A DNA stretch of 64,000 nt from Petaurus breviceps papuanus (lineage: Eukaryota; Chordata; Mammalia; Diprotodontia; Petauridae), in assembly GCA_028583685.1 (NCBI GenBank), contig JAMXIF010001253.1, forward strand, positions 35,989,088 through 36,053,087, written 5' to 3'. Positions 49,401 to 62,107 of the stretch are shown here, piece by piece. Numbering within the stretch: position 1 is the stretch's first letter; each line of letters starts with the position of its first letter. The notes beneath the pieces are model-generated. The model saw only the letters and a list, made by a program, of their open reading frames with translations, made no database searches and was not told the origin of the DNA. The position numbers and the translations under genes were made by a program.

Positions 49401-52400
49401 GCAAATATAAGATGTAAAAACACAATTTTTCAAAAAAATATGTAAATAGGTCTTGCAGGTGACCTAACATTCACCATTCATTTTTGCTCTTAGATCAACT
49501 TTAAAGTTCAAAATAAAAAAAAGAAAGAAAAAATTCCTAGGAATTAGAAACAGCAAAAGTAGATTAGACTGTGTTATGTCCTATGTCTCAATGGGCTCCC
49601 CCCATCACTGTAAAGGAGAAGCAAAGGCTGGATAACCACTTCATGGAGATATTATAGAGAAAATACTTCAGAGCTTTGGGTTGCACAAGAATATCTTGGA
49701 GGTCTCTTCCACTCAGATCCTGCGATTCTATTTGTCCTTGGAATATAAAGTAATCTTCATTTTTTTTCTAGCAAATTACCTCCCTAATTGTGTTATTCTT
49801 GCTCCTGGAGCAAGGTTGCCTAGGCAGCAAGTAGAGGTGGTCAAAAGTATGGGAAGCAGGGGGAAAAGACTGAGCTGGTTTAGAATTAGCATCATGATAC
49901 ATATAATCCACAAGGTGGTTATTTTACATGTGGATAACCAAGAGTTGATTACAGTTAAAATCAATTTCATGCCTATGAGAGAAACAAAAGCAAGGTGACT
50001 TAGTTATCATCTTCCATGACTTCTGGGTTGGATTTGTTTTTGTTTTATTTTCCATCATTAAAACCATGGTACACAAAATAACTCAAGTTACAGTGATAGG
50101 GGTGGCTAGGTGGCACAGTGAATAGAGCACCAACCCAGGAGTCAGGAGGACCTGAGTTCAAATTCGGCCTCAGACACTTAACACAAAAACTAGCCCTGTG
50201 GCCTTGGGCAAGTCACTTAAACCCAAATGCCCTCCAAAATGGAAAAAAAAAAAGTTACAGTGATAGCAGATTTGGCATTTGATAATATTGGGAAGGTGCT
50301 ATTTTTGTCAGAACTAATGGATTTTCATAGGTTTTACTTTAGTGAAAACAAAATTTTGACAGGAATTTTGATTCTGTTTGATCCTTACTACAACCTTATG
50401 AGCCAGTTTTATGATTATACCCATTCTATAGAGGAGGAAAGTGAGACATAGCTCCAGCCTATCTGGCCTTTCCACACCTAAGTATCTGAAACAGGATTCA
50501 AAATCAGGCTTTCCTGATTCCAAGTCCAATTCTCTATTCATTATACTACATGACCTTTCAACAACAGGCTGGGGTGTAGAATGAAGATTTCTGAAGATTA
50601 ATTTGGTTTCTGGGTAAAAAGATGAATTAGAGTGATGGAAGGCACTAGGCAAGGAGAACAAAGGGGCTTTTGATAGTCCAGATGAGAGAGTATGGGACCT
50701 CAAGTAGGATAGTGATATTGAGTGGAAAAGAAAGGTCAACTGTGATTAGCACTTCTGAGGTTAGTATTCAGTCCCTGCTGAGATACCGTGTGGCTCATAT
50801 ACTTGAAAGAGTCCATAAAATTTGACAACTTTAGAACATTAGCTTCTTCCAACCTATGCCTTCTGTAGAATTCTGCTGGGGGTGTGATGCAAAATGAAAA
50901 CAGCTAACAAAATACAAACTTTTTTGTGTTTGTCAACGAGCACTAACAATTGGAAGTTTAGGAAATATTTCTTGTATGAGTAAGCACCTAAACTGAGTCA
51001 TGAAGGGAATCCAGAATTTCTGAGAAGTGGAGGTAAAGAACATTCCTGGCAGTCAGCACAAAATCTTAGAGGCAATAATTAGAATATTCTGGGGAATAGC
51101 AAGTAGGTTCATTTGGCTGGAAAACTGTGCCTTAGGGGAGTTAATATGCAAAGTCTGAAAAGATAGGTTGGACCAGATTCTGAAGAGCTTTAAGTGCCAG
51201 AGAGAGGCATTTATTATCTAGGGTTTCAGCACTGATTTAAGGCCAATCCAACATAATCAAAGTACCAGCAGAGTCCTGCAAGTAGAAAATTGGATATCAG
51301 AACCAGAAACTCACAGAACACTAGAGAAAAAGAGCAGAGACCACTGATAAAGCATTGAACCCACTACCATGGGAAGAGATACAGAGAAAATCAGCTTCAG
51401 AAACTCTTGCACAGGAAGAAATGGAATGAATGGCTGAGAAACAAACTCAGCTTAAGGGTCAGGGGTTTATCACAATTTTAGTCAAATGGAAGATAATACA
51501 AGGACTAATAAATACAATTCAACACATCCATAACTTGTTTTTTTTTTTTAGATCAGTTCTGGAAAATTGACTTATCCATATGCTCTCTCTATCCCAGATC
51601 CATCAAACTGGTTTCAAGTAGTTGGAGAATAAGGAGTGGGTTGAGGGCAACAGCAATAGGTGTGATGACAGATGATTACCATCTGTAGTCCCTTAATGAC
51701 TTAAGTCAAACTTCCCACAGTTACTACTATCACTGTTTTCCATGATAGTCTACAATAACCTTTGCACAAAGCAGGAAATAATCTCTCCTTCCTCTTAGGA
51801 TGCATTAAAATGTCCTCTGTGGTCTCAGTGTCATCAACTGGCAAATTTGAGAACTCAATCTTCAAGGTGCAAAGAACATCAAAGACATATCCCCTCAGGC
51901 TTTCTAGTAACATCCCACCTACATTTCTCTGCATCACTTTCCTGCCAGATTTATCTTTCATGTGGCATGTTCTAGACAGGTAGCAAAAGTTTTCTTTCCA
52001 GGTAAATCCACAAACCCTCCTCCCCCTAAACTGACTCCAGAAACTCAAATTTTAATGTCCACAGTGGGTACCTGCTATCCTCCTTAATTGCCAGTCCACC
52101 TGACCACAAATATATATAGGTTTTATTCCTTTGATTTGAGCAAGAACCACAGTTGCCTACTGGTCAGACTTTTGGAGTTTCAGAAGGTGGGGAAACTCTA
52201 GATTCTCAAGATCAATATGTTGCTCAATTCAGAGACCAGGTATAAATCATTCCTATGAACTCAACCCAGAAGAGCCCAGAGAAAAACAATTAACGATAAA
52301 TTAGAGTTCACTGTTGGAAACTCCAGTTGAAAAAAATTCTATTATAAAATGTTGGTGTCCCTGGGAAACACAAGAGAGTAAAAAATCACTCCATACCAAA

Positions 52401-55400
52401 TAGTTGAGGACTTCAGAGTTAAGTCAACAAAAACAACTTTATAGAATGTCCAGAATTCTCAAAAGATGATGTATGACAATGAATCAATGTCCACAGGGGA
52501 ACTAGTCAGAATTTACACTCATTCAACTGGACATGAGTGAAAAAATGTAGAGTCCCATAAAGGTCAGCTGTAGCTGGGCAGCTAGTTCTAGGAAATGGTT
52601 CATATGGAGATGATCTTTTTCCAAATCCAGATGAAAAGGAAGCCAAAGATTAGATACATCCCTGGAGAATGTGGAAGATTGAAAATAGCTACCTCATTAT
52701 GAAGCATTTATGGAGGGGGATGAATACTCTATATAAGGAACTGAAAAACTCTTTTTTACAGAGGCACTAACTCTGGAGGAAATCTCCTTTCTATCCAATG
52801 CAACATCTTTGAAGTTCCCAAAGGAACAGGGACCATATAACATTGCTGGACCTCTTAGGGGCAAGACATAGACCTATTTACCCTAGGCTATCCATGAGTC
52901 CAGAACTGAGGCTGTGGGGTAATTATCACAGGATCACGGATTTTAAAATTGGAAGGTACCTTAGAGGTCATCTAGCCCACCCCTTTTCACCTAAAATGAG
53001 AAGAAACTAAAGCCCAGTGAAATAGGGAATTTCAAAATGTCACACAAACAGCAAACAGCAAAGCTAGCATTGGAACCCAGGTGTTCTGACTCCAAATCCA
53101 TGCTCTTTTCACTACCATTCTGCCCAAGATTGGCTCTGACACAGAAAATGGGATTGGGAGTATCCAGGAGTGTTCCTGTGAAAAAGAGGTACCTGGAAAA
53201 CACATATGATTCCAGAATATTGTATACAGACTTGCCTTATTAACTTCTCATTGGACAAATTCAAATTTATGTAAGGAAATTTATGAAAGAAACTTGAATT
53301 CCAAAAACCCCCAACTATGTTAAAGTTAATGTGAGGTACTGTGCTCTCTCAGTTCTGCAGTCTCCCAATCCCCAAACCCTGCCACCCCCAAAGAAAAAGC
53401 CTTCCAAAAATAAGAATAGAGGGTAAGGGAGAGATTGCCACCACAGCTGTGACCCAATGGGGACAGGGAGAGATTGGGGGAAGGCCTTAGCTTGAGACCT
53501 CCACCATGAAACCTTTGCCTCAATTAGCCCACCGGTCAGCACATCTGCCCCAATGTGTCTGTCTTCCATTACTCTTCGCCCCCTAGCCCCGCCCTCTCCT
53601 GTCTGTGTCCCTGTACAGCCCCCACGTGTCGGCCCCCTCCTGACTTGTTCCTCCTCCTGCTTCTCTGTCCCCTCCCCTGACTTGTTCTTAAACCACATGC
53701 AGGCCCCCTCACTCCAGAGACGTGAAGAGCCTTTCCTGCTTGTCCCCCTCCTGTCCTCCCTTGCCCCACCTCTGCTGGTAAATTCAAACTACATAAAAAT
53801 CACTTTAAATAAAAGTAGAGTATTTCGTCTTAGTAAGACTAAGGAATGGTCCACTTAGCAAGAACTGTCTGTAAGGCTGTGGGGATTATAGGTAATGATG
53901 TCATGGAGCTTATGAGTATTTGCTAGACCAGGGCAATATACTACTACATTTGAGGGAAGACAGTGCAGAATTAATACTGTGTATGTGGTCATTTGTGTAT
54001 TTCATGGATGATGTATGATATAACCACATGTAAATTATGCCTCACAATTGTAAATGATTACAATCTATGTAAAGTCAAATAGGTTTTACAGAGACTGCAA
54101 ATTTTTGCCTGGGGAAACAATGTAATTAAACTTAGGGATTTAATTTTTGAAGGCCTTGATTTACATGGCCCAGAAAAAAAAAGACAAGGAATAGTAGACA
54201 AGTATGGAAAGGTAGAAGAAGAGCCCCTTCAAATCTCAAGACTTAATGAGAATGGTGAGTAAGTTGTAAGTATCCTGCCTGGAAGTTGAGAGATGAGGGA
54301 AAGGGCAGAAAAGGAGATAAATCCATACTAAAGAGATCATGAGTAAAAAAAAAAACAAAAAACATAGGGAGTCATTCAGGCGGGGCAAATAGAATGTTAT
54401 TTTAACAGTACAACTGAAGAGTTTGTTTGTGGCTCAGCATGAGAGACAATATGAAAGAATAAAATAAATAGGTTGGAGCCATGAGAATCTCTAGAGGTCA
54501 TGACAGCCCTTCATCTGCTTTAGCTGCTAGGGAACTGACCCCATTTCCTGAGGGGAAATGAACAATTCCCAGAGGACATCTATGGCAACCAACATAGAGA
54601 ATAACAGAATCACATAATTTAAGAATCAGAAAGAACTTCCCAAAGATCATCTGGTCCAACACATACATGTAAGGAATCTCCAGTATATAACATACCTAAC
54701 AAGTGCTCATTTAATCTCCGTTGGAGACCTTCAAGAAAGGGAAACCCCTCACCTCTCAAGGTAGCCCATCCCACTTTTGAATAGCTCTAAGTGCTAGGAA
54801 GATTTTTTCCCTAATATCAACCTCTTTCCAACTTCTACCCATTATTCTTATTTCTGTCCTTTGGGGCAACCATGAACAAACTTGACCCTTTCTCCACATG
54901 ACAAGCTTTCAGACACTTGAAAATATATCACGTCATTTGGCATATTCTTTGCTAAAATTTGTTTTTGCTTCAATATATAAAGTCCCTTTATATGAGTAAG
55001 ACTCAAGGCCCTTCATTATGACAAACATTCTCTATGTTATCAACAGCCTTCTTAAATCATGGCATCCATAGTTTAACACAATATCCCTGATGAACTCTTA
55101 TGAGGGAAGAACATAGTGGGACTATAATCTCTCTATCCCTGGAAGCTTCTAAATAGCTCTAGACTTAATTAGCAATTTTTAGCTGCCATATCACATGACT
55201 GACTCATAATGAACTTGCAATCCAACAGTTTAGAACCATTCTGATTATAAGTTTGAAAGACTTATAATTATAACAATGTTAGTCTCTCCTGGTCTAGGTA
55301 CTCAAGAGCTAACACCCTCTCCTAGAGAATGATCAAATGCATCTGTAGAAGGAAAAGTGAAATGAAGTAAACAACTAGGAGACAGAACCTTAGTAGTGAT

Positions 55401-57021
55401 CTACTGTCCTTAAACTCCACTGGAATCTCCCTCAAAGTACAGGTATGGTACTAGTCTCTATTAGAGTAGGGAAGAAAGAGCGACATACTAGAACAAAGAA
55501 AGAGACTCCCTTACCTCTCTCTGGGCTGGGTTACAGGACCCATGTTACTTATTCTAGAAAGAAAAATCAAGTCATTGTTTGATGTCTTCTAAGCCTGAGT
55601 CCTGGCAAGAAAAACTGATGCCCGTGCGTTAGCACATCATCATATGCTGATGTTATTACTATCAACCTAAGTGGGGCCAAAATGAGAAAAATAAGCAAGT
55701 CCTTTCTATCAAGAAGTAACTGTGAGGTTTTAAGTCTAGAGGACGGAGAGCCAACGACAGCAACAGAAAGTGGGAATTTGGGAAGAGGAACAGATTTGCT
55801 GGATTTGTGTTGTGGGGGCAGGGAGATGAGACCAATTTCAGGTGCTCGTAGGACTTCTGGTTGGATATATCCACTGGGAAGTTAGGGGTATAGGATTAGA
55901 ATATAGGGGAGACTGAGATTGGATATATACATTTGAGAGTAATTTCTACTGAGGTGAAAAAAATACATGGCAGTAAATGAAATCACCAAGAGAAAAAATA
56001 TATAAAGATAGAAGACAGCAACTTGAAAGGTAATTCCAAGGGAAATGAGGCTATGGACATAGTTAGGAGAACCAGGAGAAAAATATAGGAACAGAAAATA
56101 TCAGAGAAGATGGAATGGTCAACAATGGCAGCTACAGAAATGTCTAGGAAAAAAAGACTATGAAAATGCATAGGATTTTAGCAATTAAGAAGTTACTAGT
56201 AAGTTTCAAGAATTCAGTATTAACTGAATTGTGACATTGGAAACCATTTTCCAAAGCAGTGGCATAAAACTCAATAGAGATAGTTACCAAACTATATATC
56301 TATATCTATTTACACACACACACACACATATACATATACACACACACACACACACACATAAAAGGATCCCTGAGGGCCACATCTTGACTTAGAAAACCGT
56401 AAATTAACATTTGTAACATCTATGTATTATTATATTTTTATTTAGTCTAAAATTACCCAATTATATTTTAATCAGGTTCTAGCTGTATTATGTTATAGAT
56501 GCAATGGAACCAGCCTGTTTGATATCCCTGTTCCAAGAGAATGAATAAAGATAATTAAGTGGAAGTATTAAGTATACACTACTCTAAAACTTTAGTACCG
56601 AACTGGAGAGACAAAAGATAATGATTTGAGGGAATAGTAGGGTCAAAGGAAGGGAATTTTTTATTGTTATAAGAAGAATCAAATATTCCTGTAAACATCA
56701 AGGAAGAGGAGATAGAAAAACTGAATGAGAGTATGACAAGATCCCATATAATACAGAAATGAGTGGAATAGGGGACCATGCAGAGGGCTTAGTCATAACC
56801 AATGGGAGTGGTATTCCATACTCTGAGGCTAAAAAAATTCAAGAATACATAAATTCTGAGTCATCAAGAATGAAAGATAAAGGAACTCAAAACAGATGGT
56901 ATCAGTATTCTCAGTATATTAAGAATGGGATTTATCTGGCAGCTAGGTGGCACAGTGAGTAAAGTGCTGGCCCTGAAGTCAGGAGGTCCCGAGTTCAGTT
57001 CTGGCCTCAGACACTTAACAT

Positions 57022-57077
<56 letters not shown>

Positions 57078-57087
57078 NNNNNNNNNN

Positions 57088-57137
<50 letters not shown>

Positions 57138-60100
57138 CCATGTAACCTTGGGCAAGTTATTTAGCCCCAATTGCCCTCCAAAAGGTGAAAAAAAGGGGGA
57201 TTTATCTGTTTAAAGAGGGGTGGTGGGATAGAGTTAGGGTTCTGAGGAGAGAAGAGAATGTATACTGCAGAAAGCATGATATGGAATCATACAGTTATGA
57301 ATAAACGACCTTTATATAAAATTTTAAAACTTTTGCACGAATAAAATCATCAAAGGTAGAATTAGGAAAGAAGATGGAGAATAGGAAAATATTTGCGTCA
57401 AATAGAATTGATTAAAATCTGATAACCCAGAATATATAGGGTCTTGACATGATACACACGTACATACATTATGAGCCATTCCTCAAAAGATAAGTAGTCA
57501 AGCGACAAACATTCACTGAGTGTTCACTTTTTGCCAGGCTCTGTGGTAGGTGCTAGAGATGCAAATACAACCAATCAAACAATCTCTACAAAGAACTTAC
57601 ATTCTAGCTCAACCCACTCTCTGAACTCCACTTCCTTTCCAGTAATAGCCCTGCCTCCCTTCAAGATGCCTCTGCCCTGGGTCCTGCCTTCATGATTGGT
57701 GAATCTCTAGCACAGACAAGCATTTCAGAATGGGCCCCATTCATGTTCACTTTGTTCACTGCTTAACTCATTCTGTACCTCCTCAACAGTAGCCAGTACA
57801 GTCCCTGACCCTTTCCTGTTCATCTATATGAGCTTTTTGTCTCTTTCAATTAGAATGTAAGCTCTTTGAAGCTAGAGACTCTATTGTTTACTTGTATTTG
57901 TATCCTTAGCACGGTGTCTGGCACAAAGTATTTAATAAAATGTTTTATCTATCTATTCTATCTAGCCTAATGTTTTATCTATCTATTCTATCTAATATCT
58001 TATCTATTCTATCTGTTCCATAAAGGAAATAACACTAATAAATTAAACATTTTAAAAGAAGGATTCCTAATTATAAATGACTATATGAAAACATGTTCCA
58101 AATCACTAACAGTAGGAGAAACATATACGCCTCTAAGTTTTAAGAAGCACCTCTGACATTTGGCACCATGCAAAAATAACAAACAAGACCAAAAAAAGGA
58201 ATGGTCAGTATTAGAGAGGTTATGGGAACACAGAAACCTTAATCCAATACAGATAAAGAAGCTGCAAATTGGTGCAACCGTTCTGTATGACAGTTTGGAA
58301 TTATGCAAGAAAAGAGACTAAATGTTCCATATCATTTGATTCAGCAAGCCAAGTGGTAGGCATATAATGTAAAAAAATCAAAGACAAAAACAGAAAAAAA
58401 ATTATATATAGCAAATTATGCAGAGCAGTGCCCTTTGTGGTATCAAAGAACTATAAAAAGGAGGTGTCAATTAATTAGGAAATGAATGAAAAAAATTATG
58501 TAATATAGAATGAATGGAATTTTAGTATAAAATAATAAATGCCAAATATGAGGAATTCTGAGGAATATGGGGAAAACTGGGAAAAACTGGGAAATGATGA
58601 AAAGAAAAATAAATATGACCAAGAGGAAAATGCATACATAGTGACTACAACAATGTACATTTTTTAAAAGCCTTAAAGGAAGTCGAACACTAAATAACTA
58701 AAAAATCCGTGGTCTTGGACAATAGATAAATAATCTTACTACTGAAGTGAGATAGGGGAGGAGGGACACAATTAAGACAAATTTTTATTGTATACATATA
58801 CATGTGATATAGATGTTTTTTGTCCAATTGATTTTTTACCAAGGGAGGATGGTAGAAATGACTTTTATTTAAAGACAAAAGTACCCAACAAGATATATTT
58901 TTTTAAAAAAATAAAAAGGATTGGCATATGCTCTTGCAACAGTGGGAACCCACTTAGGGTTAAATCACATTAAGTCTGTAGTGGTTCTAACAAGTCAGAT
59001 CAGTTTGGTGACTTCATCCAGAAGTGCAGCGCGAGCATAGAAGCAGAGAATGTAGCAAAATATGCAGTATTAATATAGGAAGGAAGGCATGTAGTTAGTA
59101 GAATGGAATAACAAGATAGACAAATGACTTAATCGTCCAAGATCCTGGAAGATGAAGATGACTGAGTGCAAAGACAAACAATTTTCAAGGTGTGGAAGAA
59201 TGGGGGAGGAGGAAGGAAAGGGGAAGACAAAAGAACTCAGGACAGATGGTCTCAATCTACTAAATAAAAGAAGTGGGGTGGGATTGAGGTGGAAGATAAC
59301 TGTTTAAGGAAACAGGAGGTCTGGAAAAGCCAAGGTGCATAATCTGAAAACCCATCTGTCAGAGATAAGGAAAAGGACTGCAATAGAATGAGGAAGAAAC
59401 AACTGAATTCCACAATTTATGTTGCCCCCTGTTATCCTGAGTTATTAAAATTCTGCAGAAAGCATTGAACTTATCTAAAGCAGACTAAACAAAATAATTC
59501 TGAAGATAAAGAGATGCCATATTTGTGCAGTGATTCCTTCCAAATCTAAGGCTTATAGCTCTCAAATATTCTCTGAATTTTCCTTTAGGCATTCTAATAC
59601 TAGTAACAGAGAGCCACATAAATGTTTATTTAGTACATAATCAAGATGAAAAAAAAACATTTAACAGTTGTTTGCTCAGAATGCTTTGGAATTAAAGAGA
59701 TGTGATTTGTTAAAAGAAAGTTAAGATCAATTCAATTCAACCATTTCTTTATTGTCTTCCCTCATACAAAGTACTGCACTAGATTCTAGATAGTATATAC
59801 TCAAGATTATAAATCACTAAGTAAATTAAACCAAATTGCAAGTCTCATATTCCCAAAGACTAGTAAGTTGTTGGTAAAATTAAGGAAATGTTTTATATGT
59901 GCCTATGTATATGAAATAGTGCCAAGTAGCATATTAAAAATAGTCATTTTACACGTTCATTTGCAATGCCACATAAAAGACCCAGCTGAGAATATTTCTT
60001 CAAAAACCCATTGAGAGTTCCAATTTATAAGTGATTAGATTTAGCAAATCTAATCAATATCCAGCCCCATTAAATTTGATCACATGAAGGTAGTCACAAA

Positions 60101-62076
60101 GAACCAACTTCCGTATGTACTATACGTAAAGGGTTGCAAAAATTTTAATCGCCCTCCCCCTCCCCCCCCAAAAAAAGGCTTGTTAGGAAAAAGTAATCTT
60201 AAAATGAGGATTGAAATAACTATTGATCATATTTTTGGTTAAAATACATATTTATTTTTTCATAATAACAAAACAATGGGCACACAATTGATCCCCAGTC
60301 AAATCTGGATGCCCTCCATCACCACCCCATAATAAACATAGGCTTGCACAGATCAATCTATGCTCCCACACTCCTATCTACAAGGTAAGTTAAAGATTCA
60401 GTTTGTTGCTTGAAAGAAATCCAACCAAATTATCCCTCAGACTTCTTTTCTAATTAGCCTTATCAATGACCATATGCATTTTACTGGTCCCTAATAATGA
60501 AAGTAATAAAATATCTTATTCAAGTAAAAGAGAGAAGGTTAAAAGAGTAGATACCACAGACCTCCAGTTAAGAGAACAAAGTTAATTGTAACTCTATTAG
60601 GTGAGACTTTGTCTTAAACTGCAAGGTACATGTTTCCACTGTAAGATGGGGGAAGGGAAGAATTGAAAAACTCTTGCAGTATTCAAATGGATTAACCATT
60701 TACTATAGTTACAAAGCCTTTGGCTTCTCTGACCTAGTAAGTAAATCATTTTAATATTACTTAAGAAAGACAAGTTCTCAAGCATACTATAATTATGAAT
60801 AACTGATATTTATATGATGTTTTGAAGTTTGCAAAATATTTTACCTACATCTCATCTCATTTCATCCCTACAACCTTGGGAATCACAATCAGACAGTGCA
60901 GTGAGAAGACTACTGACTTTGGAATCTAAGAACCTGAATTCTGCCACCCATGTGACCTTGGATAAATCATTTAACCTTGGTATCCTTATCTACAAAATGA
61001 GGGGACTGAATAAGATTAATTCTAAGGTCCCTTCCAGTTCTAAATACATTAGGTAAATACTCCAAGTATCCCATTTTATGGATGAGAAAACAGAACCCTA
61101 AAATGGTTATGTAGCTAGCCCATGGTCAGTCACATAGCTTGTCCATGGTGTCAACCAGAGGGAACTGGTCTCTAACCTCTGGGTGGCCAGAGAAAGCTAG
61201 AAACAGGAGAGTCAGGAATCAAACAAAAGATTAATTTCAAAGTGAGGGAAACTGCTTGCAAGCAAAGGTGGCAATGTAGACAGGGACAAAGGCAGTGTGG
61301 AGAGATATCAATACTTATACCAATGGCTGTTCAGTGAGTTGTAACCCTGATAATGAGGCAGTAACAGCAACAATGTGACAAGTTTGATTCATAAAAGGGC
61401 TTTGTGACCAGAACATGGATTCAGCCGGTGCTTGCTTGTCTGAGCAAGAGATGCCTGGTGCTGGTCAAAGCAATACAATAATTATATGAAACAGTTCTGG
61501 AATTTTGCTGCAGCTGAGATCATCCAGAAGGTGAGCTCAAAGTATTGTTATGCCAAGCCCAGGGCACATTCTGCATGCTAGGCCTTAGTTTTGGAACACG
61601 GACATCAGTCACACAGCTGGTACGAGGCAGAGCCAGAAACTGAAGTCAGGTGATCAACTCCAAACCCAGCACCTATCTACTTTGCCACTATAGAAATTTT
61701 AGTATGGTTCCAATATTGCCTTGGGCACTTCTGATGCATTTTCTTTTAAAGTATAAAACAGAAAACAAAAAATAGGCTTACCGGAGAAACTGTCTAATGT
61801 TTTCTGCCTTCATTTCAGATACCAGTTTCCACCTTTCATTTTGGTAAGTAGGCACTGGAGTGTCAACTTGTTTGACAGGTTTAATGAACCAGCCTGAAAA
61901 ACATAGCCATAACAATTTGTTAGTCCCTCAAAAACTAGCAGGTTGAATTTATATTAATACTAGAAGACTTGGAGAACTGGCCTACTCCATGAAAAGGAGC
62001 CTTTTCCTACCAAACATGCAAATTTTCATGTCAAATATATATATATATGTATATATACACACACATACACATAACA

Positions 62077-62107
<31 letters not shown>

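Larger units (their letters stand above)
57298..58620 (+). mobile_element. L1 ORF2 3' part, split by L2-type inserts
   Basis: 57298-57495 (GATAACCCAGAATATATAGG, then GAGCCATTCCTCAAAAGATA) and 58062-58620 (GTTCCAAATCACTAACAGTA, AATTGGTGCAACCGTTCTGT, AGTTTGGAATTATGCAAGAA) are consecutive parts of one L1 ORF2. 57500-57935 between them is younger L2-type sequence. Confidence 0.7.

Noticed and set aside
53315-53698. Minus-strand open frame of 127 codons as a possible host exon
   Set aside because: Low-complexity G/R/E-rich product, overlapping open frames on the opposite strand, no splice sites that make sense, in a C-rich block.
56864-57137. Repetitive TH or CV peptide frames
   Set aside because: Translation of (CA)n within a SINE, spanning Ns.
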